From positions 2,046,001 to 2,110,000 of the forward strand of contig JAMSLZ010000005.1 in NCBI GenBank assembly GCA_026027325.1: 64,000 bases of DNA, given 5' to 3'. This DNA comes from Actinomucor elegans. Its lineage: Eukaryota > Mucoromycota > Mucoromycetes > Mucorales > Mucoraceae. Shown one piece after another: positions 34,187-45,726 of this stretch (the stretch's first letter is position 1; the number at the start of each line of letters is the position of its first letter). A program made the position numbers and the translations under genes. The notes under the pieces were generated by a model. The model was not told where the DNA came from, searched no databases, and worked only from the letters and a program-made list of their open reading frames with translations.

Positions 34187-37140
34187 ATGAGCTCAGCATT
34201 CTATTCATTTATAAGCTCAATAACCAACTCGATAACCTCGAGATACGATATCAAAAGCCAAGTATCATCCTCTGGTTTATGGAAAATATACCAAGGAGAA
34301 CGAAAAACTACAGGCAAAAAGGTCGCATTATTCGTAAGTCTATATGCAAAACCAGCAAAGAAAGAAAACTAACTGAAATGTGCCAGATTTTTGAAAAAAA
34401 GACTCTGGAATCCAATTTTAAAAGAGACCGCGGTTCTTCGAGACAAGATACAGAGCAAGTATACGAATTACTCAAGAAAGAGGTAATGAATCTCGATGCT
34501 CGCGTCGAATTTACTAACTGTTTGTTAGGCGAGCAACTTGGCCCGATTAAGACATCCTTCTATATTGGAAGTAGTTGAACCTGTGAGTGAATCTCGCAGT
34601 TCCATAGTATTCGTTACCGAGCCTCTATTGGGTTCTTTGACTCATTTAGTGAAAAGTAATGACACTTATTCCTCGGACTCGCAAGCACCGAGCCTTGATC
34701 TCGATGAACTGGAAGCACGTATCAATATTTTGCCAAGCATTATGATCTTATTGCTTATACATTTCCTCGAAATAGATTCAAAAAGGGTTATTACAGGTTG
34801 GAAAGGGTTTACAATTCTTGAACGATGCCAAAGTAGTGCATCACAATCTTACAACGGATGCAGTGTTTGTGAATGCCAAAGTAGAGTAATGCAAGTAGTT
34901 TATTCGCTGAATTACTAACTACTACTATCATATAGGGTGATTGGAAGATTGGAGGGTAATAGTATTCATCTAATTGCTGGATAGGAAATTAACTTTGAAG
35001 TACAGCTTAGGATTTAGTGTATTTCTGAATGCTGGAAATACCAGTGAGAATATAGGTTTAGAGATGAGCGATTACTTACCAGAAGCTTGCCAAATCAATC
35101 TGGATTATGCAGGTAACAAATAGTTAAAAGGTTGATTCTTAAAATCTAACTTTTAATACAGCACCCGAGTTCGTCATTGATCACAATATCTGTCAAGCAA
35201 ATGATATGTTTTCATTGGGCTGCCTTGCTTATGCTGTACACAACAAGGGCGTGTCTATATTAAAGACGTTTAACAGCTTCCATACCTATGAAAAACAAGT
35301 AAAATCATTAATCACTACACAATCATTATCCTCTATTCCACATCATTTACAAGACGTTATTCGCTCTTTATTGACACGTCACCCAAATCAAAGAATGGAT
35401 CCAACAAGCTTTCAGAACTCCAAATATTTCGACAACTTGCTAGTTTCAACGATGAAGTTTCTAGAAAGTTTTCCTGAAAAGACACGAGAAGAAAAGGCAC
35501 AGTTTATGAAAGGATTATCTCGCGTATTAGGCCAGTTTCCAGAACGTGTATTAAAGAGAAAAATCCTACCTTCACTATTGGAAGAATTGAAAGACAATCA
35601 GCTATTACCTTACACTATTCCCAACATTTTCATTATTACACAAAAACTATCACAGCAAGAATTCTGCGATATAGTTCTACCATCGCTAAAACCAGTATTC
35701 AATGTACGGGATCCTCCTCAGAATATGATTGTTTTGTTGGAAAAACTGGATGTTTTACAGCAAAAGACACCACGCGAAGTATTCCGTGACGGTAAGATGT
35801 GATTAGAATATGCATTGCCGATATTCATCGTTTTATTAGATGTGATGCCTCTGGTTTACGCTGCGTTAGAAAATCCAGCAGCTGTAGTGCAAGAAAAGGC
35901 ATTGCGCATTATCCCTTCTTTAGCCGAATCATTAGATTATACAGCAGTCAAAAGCTCATTGTTTCCTCGAGTACAAACTGTATTCGTTCAAACCACTATC
36001 TTGTCAGTCAAAGTCAGTACGTTGATCTGTTTTCACTCCATGATCAAAGTATTGGACAAGTTTACCGTGCAAGAAAAGTTGGTTCCATTGTTGAAAAACA
36101 TTAAGACAAAAGAGCCTGCAGTCATGGTAAGAAAATACATATTATTCCATAAAGGCTGTTCTAACAGAATCTAGTTGGCTACTTTGGCAGTGTATGATGA
36201 AGTGGGGAAATTAGCAGACAAAGAAATCATTGCTACCGAGATATTACCTCAACTATGGAGAATGAGTTTTGGGCCTCTTCTGAATTTGGAACAGGTAAGG
36301 ATCAAGTAAATAGAGAGAAATTGCTAACAACTATCATAGTTTCAGAAATTCATGAAAACAATTCGCGATCTAACAGATAGAGTGGAAGAAGCACATACTA
36401 GACATCTTCGAGAAGTGAAATCATTAGAAGAACAGACGCGTAGTGTCAGTGCTAATCCAGTGGCATCGCCTCAGTTATTGAATCAGTCAACTGTTGGTGG
36501 AGATACAAATGTCTCTTTTGAAAGCCTTGTTCAAGGTGGAAAAACGAATGTAGATGCTCTTAACAATAATGACATGTTTGGTGCATTAGTAAACGGCATC
36601 TCCTCCAGTGTCATGACACCACAAAAGTCTACTGCATCTGCTAATAGTTCTTCTTGGTCTTCACCAACCCTTGCACCTGCTCCTATAAAACCACAGCAGC
36701 AAACTACTTCCTTAAACACCAATGGATGGTCTTCTCAGCAACCAAAGACAAACACTTGGACATCTACACCGATTAATCCTATCGCATCACCACAGCAGCA
36801 AACTAATAAAACTAGCAACTGGAGTTCATCACAAACTTCATCTTCTACTTTATCTAGCTGGACACAATCAATCAAACCCACTACCAGTGCCCAGCAATAC
36901 CCTAATATGACTTCACCGCCTTCCTTTGGCATGAATCAAATGCCACTCAACAACAATAGTAATAATGCAAATTACAATGCACTGAGAACAATGTCAGCAA
37001 GTACAACATCTCAGCAACCGGCCATGTCTTCTAGCATGGGCTTATTGAAACCCATATCTCCTTCCACCCAATCTTCAACAAAATCCGGTTCACAGCAAAC
37101 TGCTAAAGTGAATCTTCATGCATTCGATCCATTAGGCTAA
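34187..37140 (+). CDS. SCYL2/CVAK104-type pseudokinase
   Basis: Ten exons (34187-34333, 34387-34482, 34529-34714, 34776-34880, 34936-34955, 35006-35112, 35162-35791, 35840-36126, 36175-36294, 36340-37140) encode 832 aa. The N-terminal kinase fold lacks catalytic residues. The HRD motif reads VVHHNL and DFG reads LGF after WKIGG, while APEF is kept. HEAT-like repeats follow (FMKGLSRVLGQFPERVLKRK; LVPLLKNIKTKEPAVM), then a helix and a disordered Ser/Thr/Gln/Trp-rich tail ending AFDPLG. In animals this protein binds clathrin and AP adaptors and works in endosome-TGN traffic. Exon 5 is a 20-bp microexon. The intron 34715-34775 needs a GC donor (GAA|GCACGT) to join ELDELE-type sequence to the IQKGLLQV block. 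Confidence 0.92.
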
Positions 37141-37205
37141 CACAATAATAAAAATAGATACGTATTTTGTCCAGTGTCACATTTTTTTTTTATTGCATAA
37201 TTCTC

Positions 37206-38052
37206 TTAGTTAAGCCTTTTGCCTTCTCTGAACTTCTTGATATGAGACTTGGAAACACTATATCTGTTCATAAACTCGGTAATAGTAGCAATGAATACTC
37301 CAATACCCTTGTAAGTATTCAAATTCAATATAAGGCTCTCTCCAGTAGGATCAACTTTTTCAACAATCTTGTCGATCTCTTTTGATAATCCATAGTTCCA
37401 GGCTAATCGAGAATATTTAGCAGAAAAATAGTAGCCATTGCAATTTTCATCGGAACCGTATTGAACTTCAATAGGACCTTCTGTAAATGAAAAACACGCG
37501 TTATTGAGTGGTTGATTGACAGAATATTCACTGTGTGATTCCTTGGGCTGATCTTTTCGTGTTGTTTCATCACCACCGCTACCGCTATTATTGTCAGAAG
37601 TGCTGTATGGGTTATCAACAGCCTGCTTATTTTTGACAAATCATTTGTAGTAATCATTCAGAATAAACTTGGAAAAGTCTTGAAGATAGTATTTATCAAT
37701 GAGTTCTGCATTTTTATCCCGTTTACGATGCTCCTCCAGCTCTTTCCTTGGGCATTCGTAATACTTGATTAAGCCAATGTAAATGCCGAATAGATAGCTT
37801 TTCTCTTGCTCATTAGAACAATTGATGAAACCAAAGTCTACAAGAGTTGAGGTCTGAGTAGGATATACAGTCTTGATGAACGACAAGAAATAAGTGATCG
37901 GTAGCCGAAAGTCCCTTTGATGTACATGTAAAATAATGACCTGTACTTTTACAGTCCAGACAATCATATACCCTAGTTTCACATGTTGATTACTTGTCTG
38001 ATTTTTCTTTATACTTTTCGTATTCAAGGTATTGCGATCCTTCTAATTTCAT
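37206..38052 (-). pseudogene. unknown gene broken by an in-frame TGA
   Basis: Reading complement(37206-37914, 37994-38052) gives 256 codons in one frame, interrupted only by TGA at 37641-37643. Upstream of it lie LPITYFLSFIKTVYPT, FGFINCSNEQEKSYLFGIYI and a Lys/Glu helix. Downstream the same frame stays open for about 145 codons (AVDNPYSTSDNN; GYYFSAKYSRLAWNYGLS; ending EGKRLN). No GT or GC donor in a suitable phase removes the TGA. The 5' intron needs an AAAG acceptor; the better CAG acceptor shifts the frame. Either a recent pseudogene, a readthrough stop, or a base error. I do not recognise the family. It is convergent with SCYL2, 65 bp apart. Confidence 0.5.
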
Positions 38053-38469
38053 CCTTTATATGTGTATTTACTGAACAAATGAAAAATGAAACGAATCTCC
38101 TTTTTTTTTTTGAAACAGGAATTGTAATAATCAGTCTCTAGTGTTACATTATTTTATTTGGATCAAGGCTTTAAATGACGGCCATAAACTTTGATGTTAC
38201 TAAGTATCCAAAGTGTGAACTTAGAAAACTGTTAGGGGGATTGGACTTCATTAACCAAAAAGCGGGTTTGTGTTGAAGCTTTGCAAACACTGATATCTGA
38301 GTTTTCTAACACGGCATTGATGAGAAAAATTATTTTATGAGCATTTTTTATACCTTGAATCTGGCATGCAAAGGTATGCCAAATTTACTGTAATCATATT
38401 GAAGCCAAAAACATATATCTGTATTTTTGTCTTGAATTTCAAAAGAACTGTTTAAATCCAATATTACTA

Positions 38470-38568
38470 GATCTCACAACCAATCCCGACTAATGTCGCA
38501 TTTAATTACTAGGACATGCCAAAAATGGGCCATTGTATCTATTAAAACCATTATTTAGCAGAAACGTT
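38470..38568 (+). repeat. GCATCTGA-core dispersed repeat, copy 6
   Basis: GATCTCACAACCAATCCCGA, CTAATGTCGCATTTAATTA, ACATGCCAAAAATGGGCC, ATTGTATCTATTAAAACC and ATTATTTAGCAGAAACG. Same order as copy 7, 171 bp away. Confidence 0.8.
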
Positions 38569-38640
38569 GAACATATGATAAAACAACGACGACCAATAAA
38601 TTACTATTGATTTTAAGAAAGCTTGATTTATTAATCAATA

Positions 38641-38740
38641 GATCTCGTCAAATCTCGGTCTAATGTTGCATCTGACTGGCATTCCATGCTCAGAATGAGT
38701 CATTGAATCTATTAATACCTTTATATCTAGCTGGAAAGGT
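38641..38740 (+). repeat. GCATCTGA-core dispersed repeat, copy 7
   Basis: GATCTCGTCAAATCTCGGTC, TAATGTTGCATCTGA, CATGCTCAGAATGAGTCATT, ATCTATTAATACC and TCTAGCTGGAAAGG. Confidence 0.8.
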
Positions 38741-39542
38741 TAGCTTTGTCACGTATGAAATCTTTCGATCGCGTCTGTAGATATTTAAGCCATTCGTTTA
38801 CAAAGTATAACAAAGTATGATGCCTTTTATAGTGTGGTTCTATGCGTTATGAATTTTTTATCATTAGTATACAAAAAGTTTTTAAGCTTATAGAGCACAT
38901 GAATATTGGCGTCTGTTCAAAAGAGAAAGATATAAGCGACCATTAGGTTAACCAAGATTATAAATTAACAAATGAGATGGTTTTTCAAACAATATAATTG
39001 AAGTGATATTTATGTTTCAATGGATGACTTCCTTTATTTTGAACATGGGATACTAAATCGATGCGACATTTAAACAAGATTGGTAGAAATCTTTTATGCA
39101 ATTTTCTAGACAGTAATCTTGGAGATAGACCCCAAAAACAGATATCAAAGCGTGAAAATGTTGCACCCAAGACTGCAATTTGAGTACTTGATAAAACTTG
39201 CAAAGTGTTAAATTATCTATGTAATCATATGTGTTTTGTATGGAAACACATTTTCTCATATTATTAAAGACATCATGATCCATCATACTCCGATAACAGA
39301 GTCCAATGAAAACATCATATGTTGCTGAAGCCTATAGTGGGTATTGTTTATTAATGATGTGATAATACCTATTGTTACACTATGGTCATGTATGAATACA
39401 GCATAACAATGGTATCTTTTTGTAGACAATAATAATAACAATTGTTTCTTTTGCTTAGTTCGTATCTTTTCTTTAAATCTTTTTTCTGTTCCATGTATCT
39501 TTCCAAAGTATAATAGAAGCAAGGCTTTAATATGTCAAGAAA

Positions 39543-40309
39543 ATGAAGTAAATACCAAGATATCTCTATACGAGCAGAACAAACACTAACCCCTTTTTTA
39601 CTGCAGAAACGGTCATCAGAAAGAGAATACCGCGCAGCAATATTATGGAAATGTCATTCTCATCCACTCTACACCGGCTACCGTAATCACCACCACCACC
39701 ACCACTTCCGAATCTTCATCCTTGGATACAACGTCGCTTCGCGTAACAAACAAGGGCCCAGAACACCAAAAGCCATCATCGAAATCCTCCTCTATAGCCA
39801 GTTATTTAGGCCGACTATTAACGATCGTGAAACCGAAACAAGCATTTCTCGACAATAAGAAAAGCTTACCAGTAAACTATGTTCCGGAACGAGATACAGC
39901 CAACAGGAGGTGGTGGCAGGGCTTTCGCAAGAAAAAAGTAGGTAACCAGCAGTTTCTATGGTGTTTTCGTCCCGTAGTATCCAATGCAGAATCTCAAAAG
40001 CAACCTTTGTTCTGGACCACGTTTGAGAAAAAGAATCAGATAAAGTTGACGAAACAGTTTGACCGATTTAGCCATGGCGCCGTACATGATAGTTGCAAGT
40101 TGCAGGATACGAAGATCTTTGGAGGAAAAATGGTGGTAACCGTCATGTTAAAGGAAGGGATGGCTTTTGTATTGGACCCAGAATGGTCAGAGCCGATTAC
40201 TTACGAGATAACGTGGTTACCAAAACTAAATTGGTATCAACGAATGCGAGCTATGCATGATTATAAACGCATTATCAAGCGGCAGCAAAAACAACAACAA
40301 CAGCAATAG
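39543..40309 (+). CDS. orphan basic protein (235 aa), unrecognised
   Basis: The large exon 39607-40309 is open from a CTGCAG acceptor. A five-base first exon (ATGAA, 39543-39547) joins it in phase over a 59-bp intron and gives 235 aa; a start at Met39 (39722) is the alternative. The N-terminus has a Thr run and Ser-rich stretch. The core is basic with Trp-rich segments (RRWWQGFRKKK, FLWCFRPVV, FWTTFEKK, ITYEITWLPKLNWYQRM). The C-terminus ends in a Gln run. No signal peptide, membrane segment or known domain. The composition looks like a nucleic-acid- or membrane-surface-binding protein, which is only a guess. Codon use fits a real gene. Confidence 0.6.
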
Positions 40310-40892
40310 CAATTGTGTCAGTAATTAAAATAACCCGGTCGTACATTTGCTTATAAAAAAGTGGTATGATATGGGTAAACTGAGATCCCTCTTATCAATT
40401 ATATTTTATGGATGAGGAGATTGAATTGCCATTTACTAGACTAATGCGGACGCGGTAGCAGCAAATTTGACAGTTTAAATTTGCAGACCAAGCTTTTAAC
40501 ATGGTTTACCGAGGTGTTATGTACATGTAGCTTATTCAAATCTAAATTTGCTTGTAAAAGTATCTTTATAGTAGTAAATAATCCTAATTGTATTCTATGG
40601 ATGCATTATTTTCTACAATTATCCAAGTAATTGGCTGTGTATAGTATCTAAATAATTCTATTGTTCTATCTTATGTAATGAACTGCCTAATACCAGTGTT
40701 ACTCGGACCGAAACAAACCATTTCTCGGAACAGCTATTCAAAAAGCGACTTCTTACACTTATATAAAGCATGAATTGAGCTTGAGCGTTTTCTCGTTTCA
40801 TTTTCACCCATTCCAATCTTTAAAGACACTCTACTATATCCAGCTCCCTGTGATATAGTATCTTATTGCATTGAACTATTGTATTTATAACA
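40310..40892. other. intergenic / ERG5 promoter
   Basis: No gene. A TATATAAAG box at about 40760-40768 lies about 125 bp upstream of the ERG5 ATG. CGGACCG and TCTCGGAAC blocks near 40705-40730 could be activator sites, but I cannot name them. Confidence 0.45.
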
Positions 40893-42610
40893 ATGAACAG
40901 GTAAAGACATGATCAATATTCTGGTTTACTATTGATTCTAACTTGCATTATTTAAAGTACTTTAACTGAAGTCGCTTCCGCTCAATTGAATAAAGGTGGA
41001 TTTATTAATGGTATTATGGAAAAGACAGGCCTCACTCCTCTTTCATTGGCCATTACCGCTGCTGTAGGCTTCTTAGTATGGGAGCAAATCAGCTATTTAC
41101 GAAAAAAGAAGCATCTACCAGGCCCCTTTTTCAAGATTCCAATCATTGGCTCTATGATGGATTCCATGAAGCCTACTTTTGATAAGTATAATACCAAATG
41201 GAAGAGCGGTGATTTGTCCTGTGTTGGTGTATTCAACAGGTACAGTTGGTCAAAACACGAGATCTTGAAAGATATCATACCACTTTTTTTTTAATACACC
41301 GCGAAATGCATCAAGTTAAAACTAACACACATTTAATTTGCCATTATAGATTTATTGTGATTGCTTCCAACTGCGAGTTTAGCCGTAAGATCCTTAATTC
41401 ACCCGCGTTTGTTGAACCTGCTGTGGTTGACTCTATGCGCTACATTCTCGCTGATGATAACTGGGTGTTTATGGACGGCAAAGAACATAACGATTATCGT
41501 CGAGGCCTTAACATTCTGTTTCAAAGAAGAGCACTGGGTGTCTATCTTCCTATCATGGATAGAATCTATCAAAGGTTCTTTGATGAATGGCTTACTCATG
41601 AAGGCAAAACACGAAAATATCAATGGGATTTCAGAGAACTAAACATGCAATCTTCACTGCGTGTCTTTATGGGTGACTTTATGCCTGAGTCTGTGGCAAA
41701 AAGGTGTTCTGAAGAATATTTCAATATCACCGCTGCTCTTGAATTGGTTAACTTTCCTATCCCTCTTCCTGGAACAAAAGTCTACAAGGCTATCAAGTCT
41801 CGTGAATATATTTATGATGCCTTTATCGAATCTATCAAAGATGCTCGTGTTCGTATTGCTAACGGCGGTGAAGTTACATGTCTATTGGATAATTGGTTAG
41901 TCGCAATGAAGGAAAATGAAGAGGAGTGCAAAGCTAAAAACAAGCCTGCACCTCATGTTTTTACTGACCGCGAAATTGCTTTAACCATCCTGACCTTCTT
42001 GTTTGCTTCTCAAGATGCTACTTCTTCTGGCCTTACATGGACTTTCCAATTATTAGCTGACCATCCAGATGTATTGAAGAAAGTATACGACGAACAAGAC
42101 CGTCTCCGCGCAGATGATCCAGATCAACCTATCTCACTTGAGCTGATGGAGAAGTCTACTTATTTGCGTCAAGTAATCAAGGAGTCTCTCCGGCTTAAAC
42201 CACCTGTATTGATGGTGCCTTATCAAACGCATAAAGATTTTCCTATCTCTGATAACTATACAGTCCCAGCTAACTCGATGGTAATTCCCACTACGTACCC
42301 TGCTCTGCATGATCCTACAGCCTATCCTAATCCGGAAGCATTCGATCCTGATCGCTGGGGTCCTAATGGCTGCGCTGAAAGTTATCCTAAGAACTACATG
42401 GTATTTGGCAATGGACCCCATCATTGCCTTGGTAAAGAATATGCTATTCTTCATCTGATGTCTACTATTGCTCAAGCTACTCAAAGACTTGAATTTAAGC
42501 ATTATCGTACTTCTGAATCTGACACCATCTGGTTGTTTGCTACTACTTATCCAAAAGATGAGTGTCACATGAGCTTCCACCCTAGAACAAAGAAGCCTTA
42601 TACTATTTAA
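40893..42610 (+). CDS. ERG5: sterol C-22 desaturase, cytochrome P450 CYP61
   Basis: Three exons (40893-40900, 40958-41239, 41350-42610) encode 516 aa, close to yeast Erg5 (538). The enzyme introduces the C22(23) double bond late in ergosterol synthesis at the ER. An N-terminal membrane anchor (LSLAITAAVGFLVWEQ) and Pro-rich hinge (LPGPFFKIPIIG) precede the P450 fold. The I-helix is FASQDATSSGLTW. The ExxR motif is ESLR, followed by the DRWGPNG region. The heme loop is FGNGPHHCLGKEY, whose double His-Cys form is typical of CYP61. The first exon is just 8 bp (ATGAACAG). The first intron therefore lies between codon 3 and the rest. Confidence 0.95.
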
Positions 42611-43573
42611 TTTATATCATTTTACGTAATTTCTCCTCTACCAGCCCGACGTTTCCTTCTTTATATATCATACATACACTATATACTTACCTCTTATTAT
42701 TGTTAATAAATGAAAACTTAATAAAATCGAGAAAATCCCCCATCTCTGTTATACTATAGGTTAAGTAAACAATATGGTCCACAAAAATTACAAACAACAG
42801 AAAAGCCCAACGGCTACTAGAGAACTATAGAGTATTATCAATCATTTCTATACGATTTTTGATAGTATTAAAAGTACGATAGAGCCATATTTTTTATAGT
42901 TCAAGCTATGTACCGATCTATTGCTGTCAGTGTATGATCCATTCAAAGCTCAATATGTAGTTGATCATACACGAATAATTCAAAATTTTGTTGAAAAAAC
43001 AGCATGAGCTTTGTATAATCTGATACACATTGCAATTTGTATAGAATTTAATGGTGTAATTCGGTTTACTGTAGACCCTCTATCATGGTTAAATTGCAAT
43101 ATATGCAAAGTAAACACCTTTTTTTGATTTACGGTCAAATTTCAGGCAAGGAATATTGAGGACTATTTTTTGAAAGTGCGCGTCTTGGTGACATATTTTA
43201 ATTCTCAATTTTTTTTTTTAAACATTGTTTTTAGCACCAAAGTGTTCACCAAACAGCCAAATATATAAATGTTAAGAATAGCAAAGGCCCTATGTACGAA
43301 AGCCAAAGCTCTTCATATCTTAATACCCAAAACAAAACAATATTTGTATTATCCAAAACAGTACTAAAATCCATATAAAATGTGTTCATAAGCCTTTTAT
43401 TATTCTCGTCGCATTTATCATAGTAGAAGGATTTAAAGATTTCAACGCGAATTCAGGAACCAATCCACCTTCTTTTAGACCTTTTTCTTCTGTCAGATGT
43501 TAAATATCCGCTATCCAATTAAAAAAGTTTAAATATCGCACGTCTAAAAGACAAAGTCAAGTATTTTGCCGGA
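42611..43573. other. intergenic, no gene seen
   Basis: AT-rich 3' flank of ERG5 and promoter of the RING-WD40 gene. No supported frame or repeat copy recognised. Confidence 0.5.
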
Positions 43574-45506
43574 ATGAACGTGCCGCGTAGTATTCCCGCA
43601 TCGTTGGATTTGATTTCTTACACTTTTGTGCCAAACATGGAAGGGTCTCCATCACAAAATGAGGACTTGGAAATAGAACAAATAGAGGAACAGGATTTCC
43701 AAGAGCCAATATTAATATCAGTTGATAGTAATAGTTCAAGGAAAAGAACATTATCGCAATCGAGCACAGACGAAGAAGAAGATCTTGACGATCCGGCAAC
43801 CCTATGTCCTATTTGTAATACTGAATGGACAAACAATGGCATTCATCGCATAGTCAGCATAAGGTGCGGTCATATATTTGGCAAAAGGTAAGCTCTGGTA
43901 GTCTGCGATCTTGCTCGATCTAAATAAAATGCTGGGTAGCTGTATTGAATCTCATATAAAGGATATGTTTGGAAGATTTGGCTCTGCTAGCTGTCCACTA
44001 TGTCTGTAAGTGAATAACATATATTTGAATTAACAGTAAAACTTACGAACTTTTCTCAACAGTATATCTATTACACGGCATGACCCTAGAAGAATATGGC
44101 CTACGAAACTGCTACCTGATTATGAAAAGGATCTTCGTACGATGAGAGACCAATTGGATGAGGCCAGTAAAGCCTTAGTGAAGCTAGTTCAACAAAATGC
44201 ATCAGTCAAAAAGGAGATTGATTACTATAAATCAGAACTAGAACGTTTGGATGTATCAAATTCCAGCCTTACCGAATCACAATGCTCAGAGGATACAATT
44301 CAAGAGACACCATGCTCAAAAAACCAGTTTGCATATTGGAATAAAGTGACATTACCCAACGAGGTACAGGAAAATGAATCCAACGAATGGTTCTTTAGCT
44401 TACTTTATTGCGACAGGTTTATCATATGATCGACTTGAATCCGGATCTAGATATGGCAGTCATTGCAACCTACAAAACGCTCAGTCGTACTTTTGGTTTT
44501 CGCAAGGTCAACTTGGTCGATCCATCAGTAACAGACTTTATATCAACAGACCATAAAGGTACTATTAGAGATGTTAAGCATGCGCCATCTGGAATGCTCT
44601 TGTCTACAGGCGATGACAAAGCATTAAAGCTGACCTCTACACACAATAATCTCGTAGTCCAATCGTACGTTGAGCCATAGTTTATATATATCTGATCGGA
44701 ATTTGACAGTTTACATACATAGGTATCAATTAAATTCATCTGCAATGGCTTGCTCTTTTGATGCAAATGATTCAAATGTTCTCTATTGTGGGTTAGCAAC
44801 TGGCACTTTAATGATTTACGACATTCGAAACACAAACACTCATACACACATGCTTGAATCTCCAAATAATTTGGACCCCATTCTATCGATTGCCTCAAGC
44901 TCAAAGTCGGTCATTTGTACAGATGAATGGGGTAGCTTTTCTTGGTCAAAAGGTTCAGATGGTGATTACCATCACAAGACCCTTGAATTCTTTGATAAAG
45001 GTGAAGAACTTGATATTTTTGGCAAGTAAATTTGATATTAAAAGTATATTGAACTTATTCTAACTGTTGTATAGGCTCACAAATCTTTTCTGTAGATTAT
45101 AACGATGATTCGTTTTTTTACTCTATGTTAACGGATCAACATACAAAGTACTTTGTCGGCCATCTAACCAGCAACTGTGAGTCACAGATGGTGATACAGC
45201 AAGATTGGTGCTTCGAAAGTCTAGTGAATGCCAACATGTCTTTAAAACAAAGGAATACTCACTTTAAATGCAAAGACGATGTATATATTTGTTACGCTGA
45301 GCAAGACAAGGTAAATTGAAGCGTGTTCTTTCATTTCCCATGCATTAACATACCCATAGGTGTATTTGAGAGCTAAAGAAAAACAGGCCCAAGAAATTGA
45401 ATTCACCAAGTCCGTGTTGGACATGAAGCATACAAGAATTGGCCAAGAGGAGCTTTTAGCGATTCTTACACGACAAGAACTTCAACTATTTAGATATTAT
45501 ACATAA
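43574..45506 (+). CDS. RFWD3-like RING-WD40 E3 ubiquitin ligase
   Basis: Seven exons (43574-43887, 43940-44005, 44063-44363, 44417-44664, 44723-45021, 45075-45310, 45360-45506) encode 536 aa. An acidic, Ser-rich N-terminus leads to a C3HC4 RING: CPICNTEW, then RCGHIFGKSCIESHI, then SCPLC. A coiled coil follows (MRDQLDEASKALVKLVQQ), then WD-type repeats (HKGTIRDVKHAPSG; YDIRNTNTH). This order matches RFWD3, which ubiquitinates RPA at stalled forks and helps crosslink repair; human RFWD3 is longer (774 aa). The fifth intron (45022-45074) needs a GC donor (TTTG|GCAAGT), because the nearby GT option breaks the frame. The start could also be the second ATG at 43640. Confidence 0.88.
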
Positions 45507-45726
45507 CATGTACATATTATATACCCTTAAATAGCAAGCAGCATATATCCTCCAATGAGCTTTGTTAAAAGCCTGTATAGATTTTATTATATTTAGAGTT
45601 AATGATCTATCATACTACTAGATAAAGAATACTAAAGTATTTTATTTTTGTCATACCAAAACTACTCTTATAACATAGATCGTAGGTTGCGTTTCTTTTT
45701 CATCATATTTCTTTTACTCTTTCATC

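Larger units (their letters stand above)
38053..39542. other. intergenic with two dispersed repeat copies
   Basis: No gene supported. Open frames at 38985-39522 (-) are short and unlinked. Copies 6 and 7 of the GCATCTGA-core repeat lie at 38470-38740. Confidence 0.55.

Noticed and set aside
34033..34578. 181-codon plus-strand frame at the SCYL2 5' end
   Set aside because: Overlaps SCYL2 exons in a different frame, runs through their introns, and lacks family sequence.
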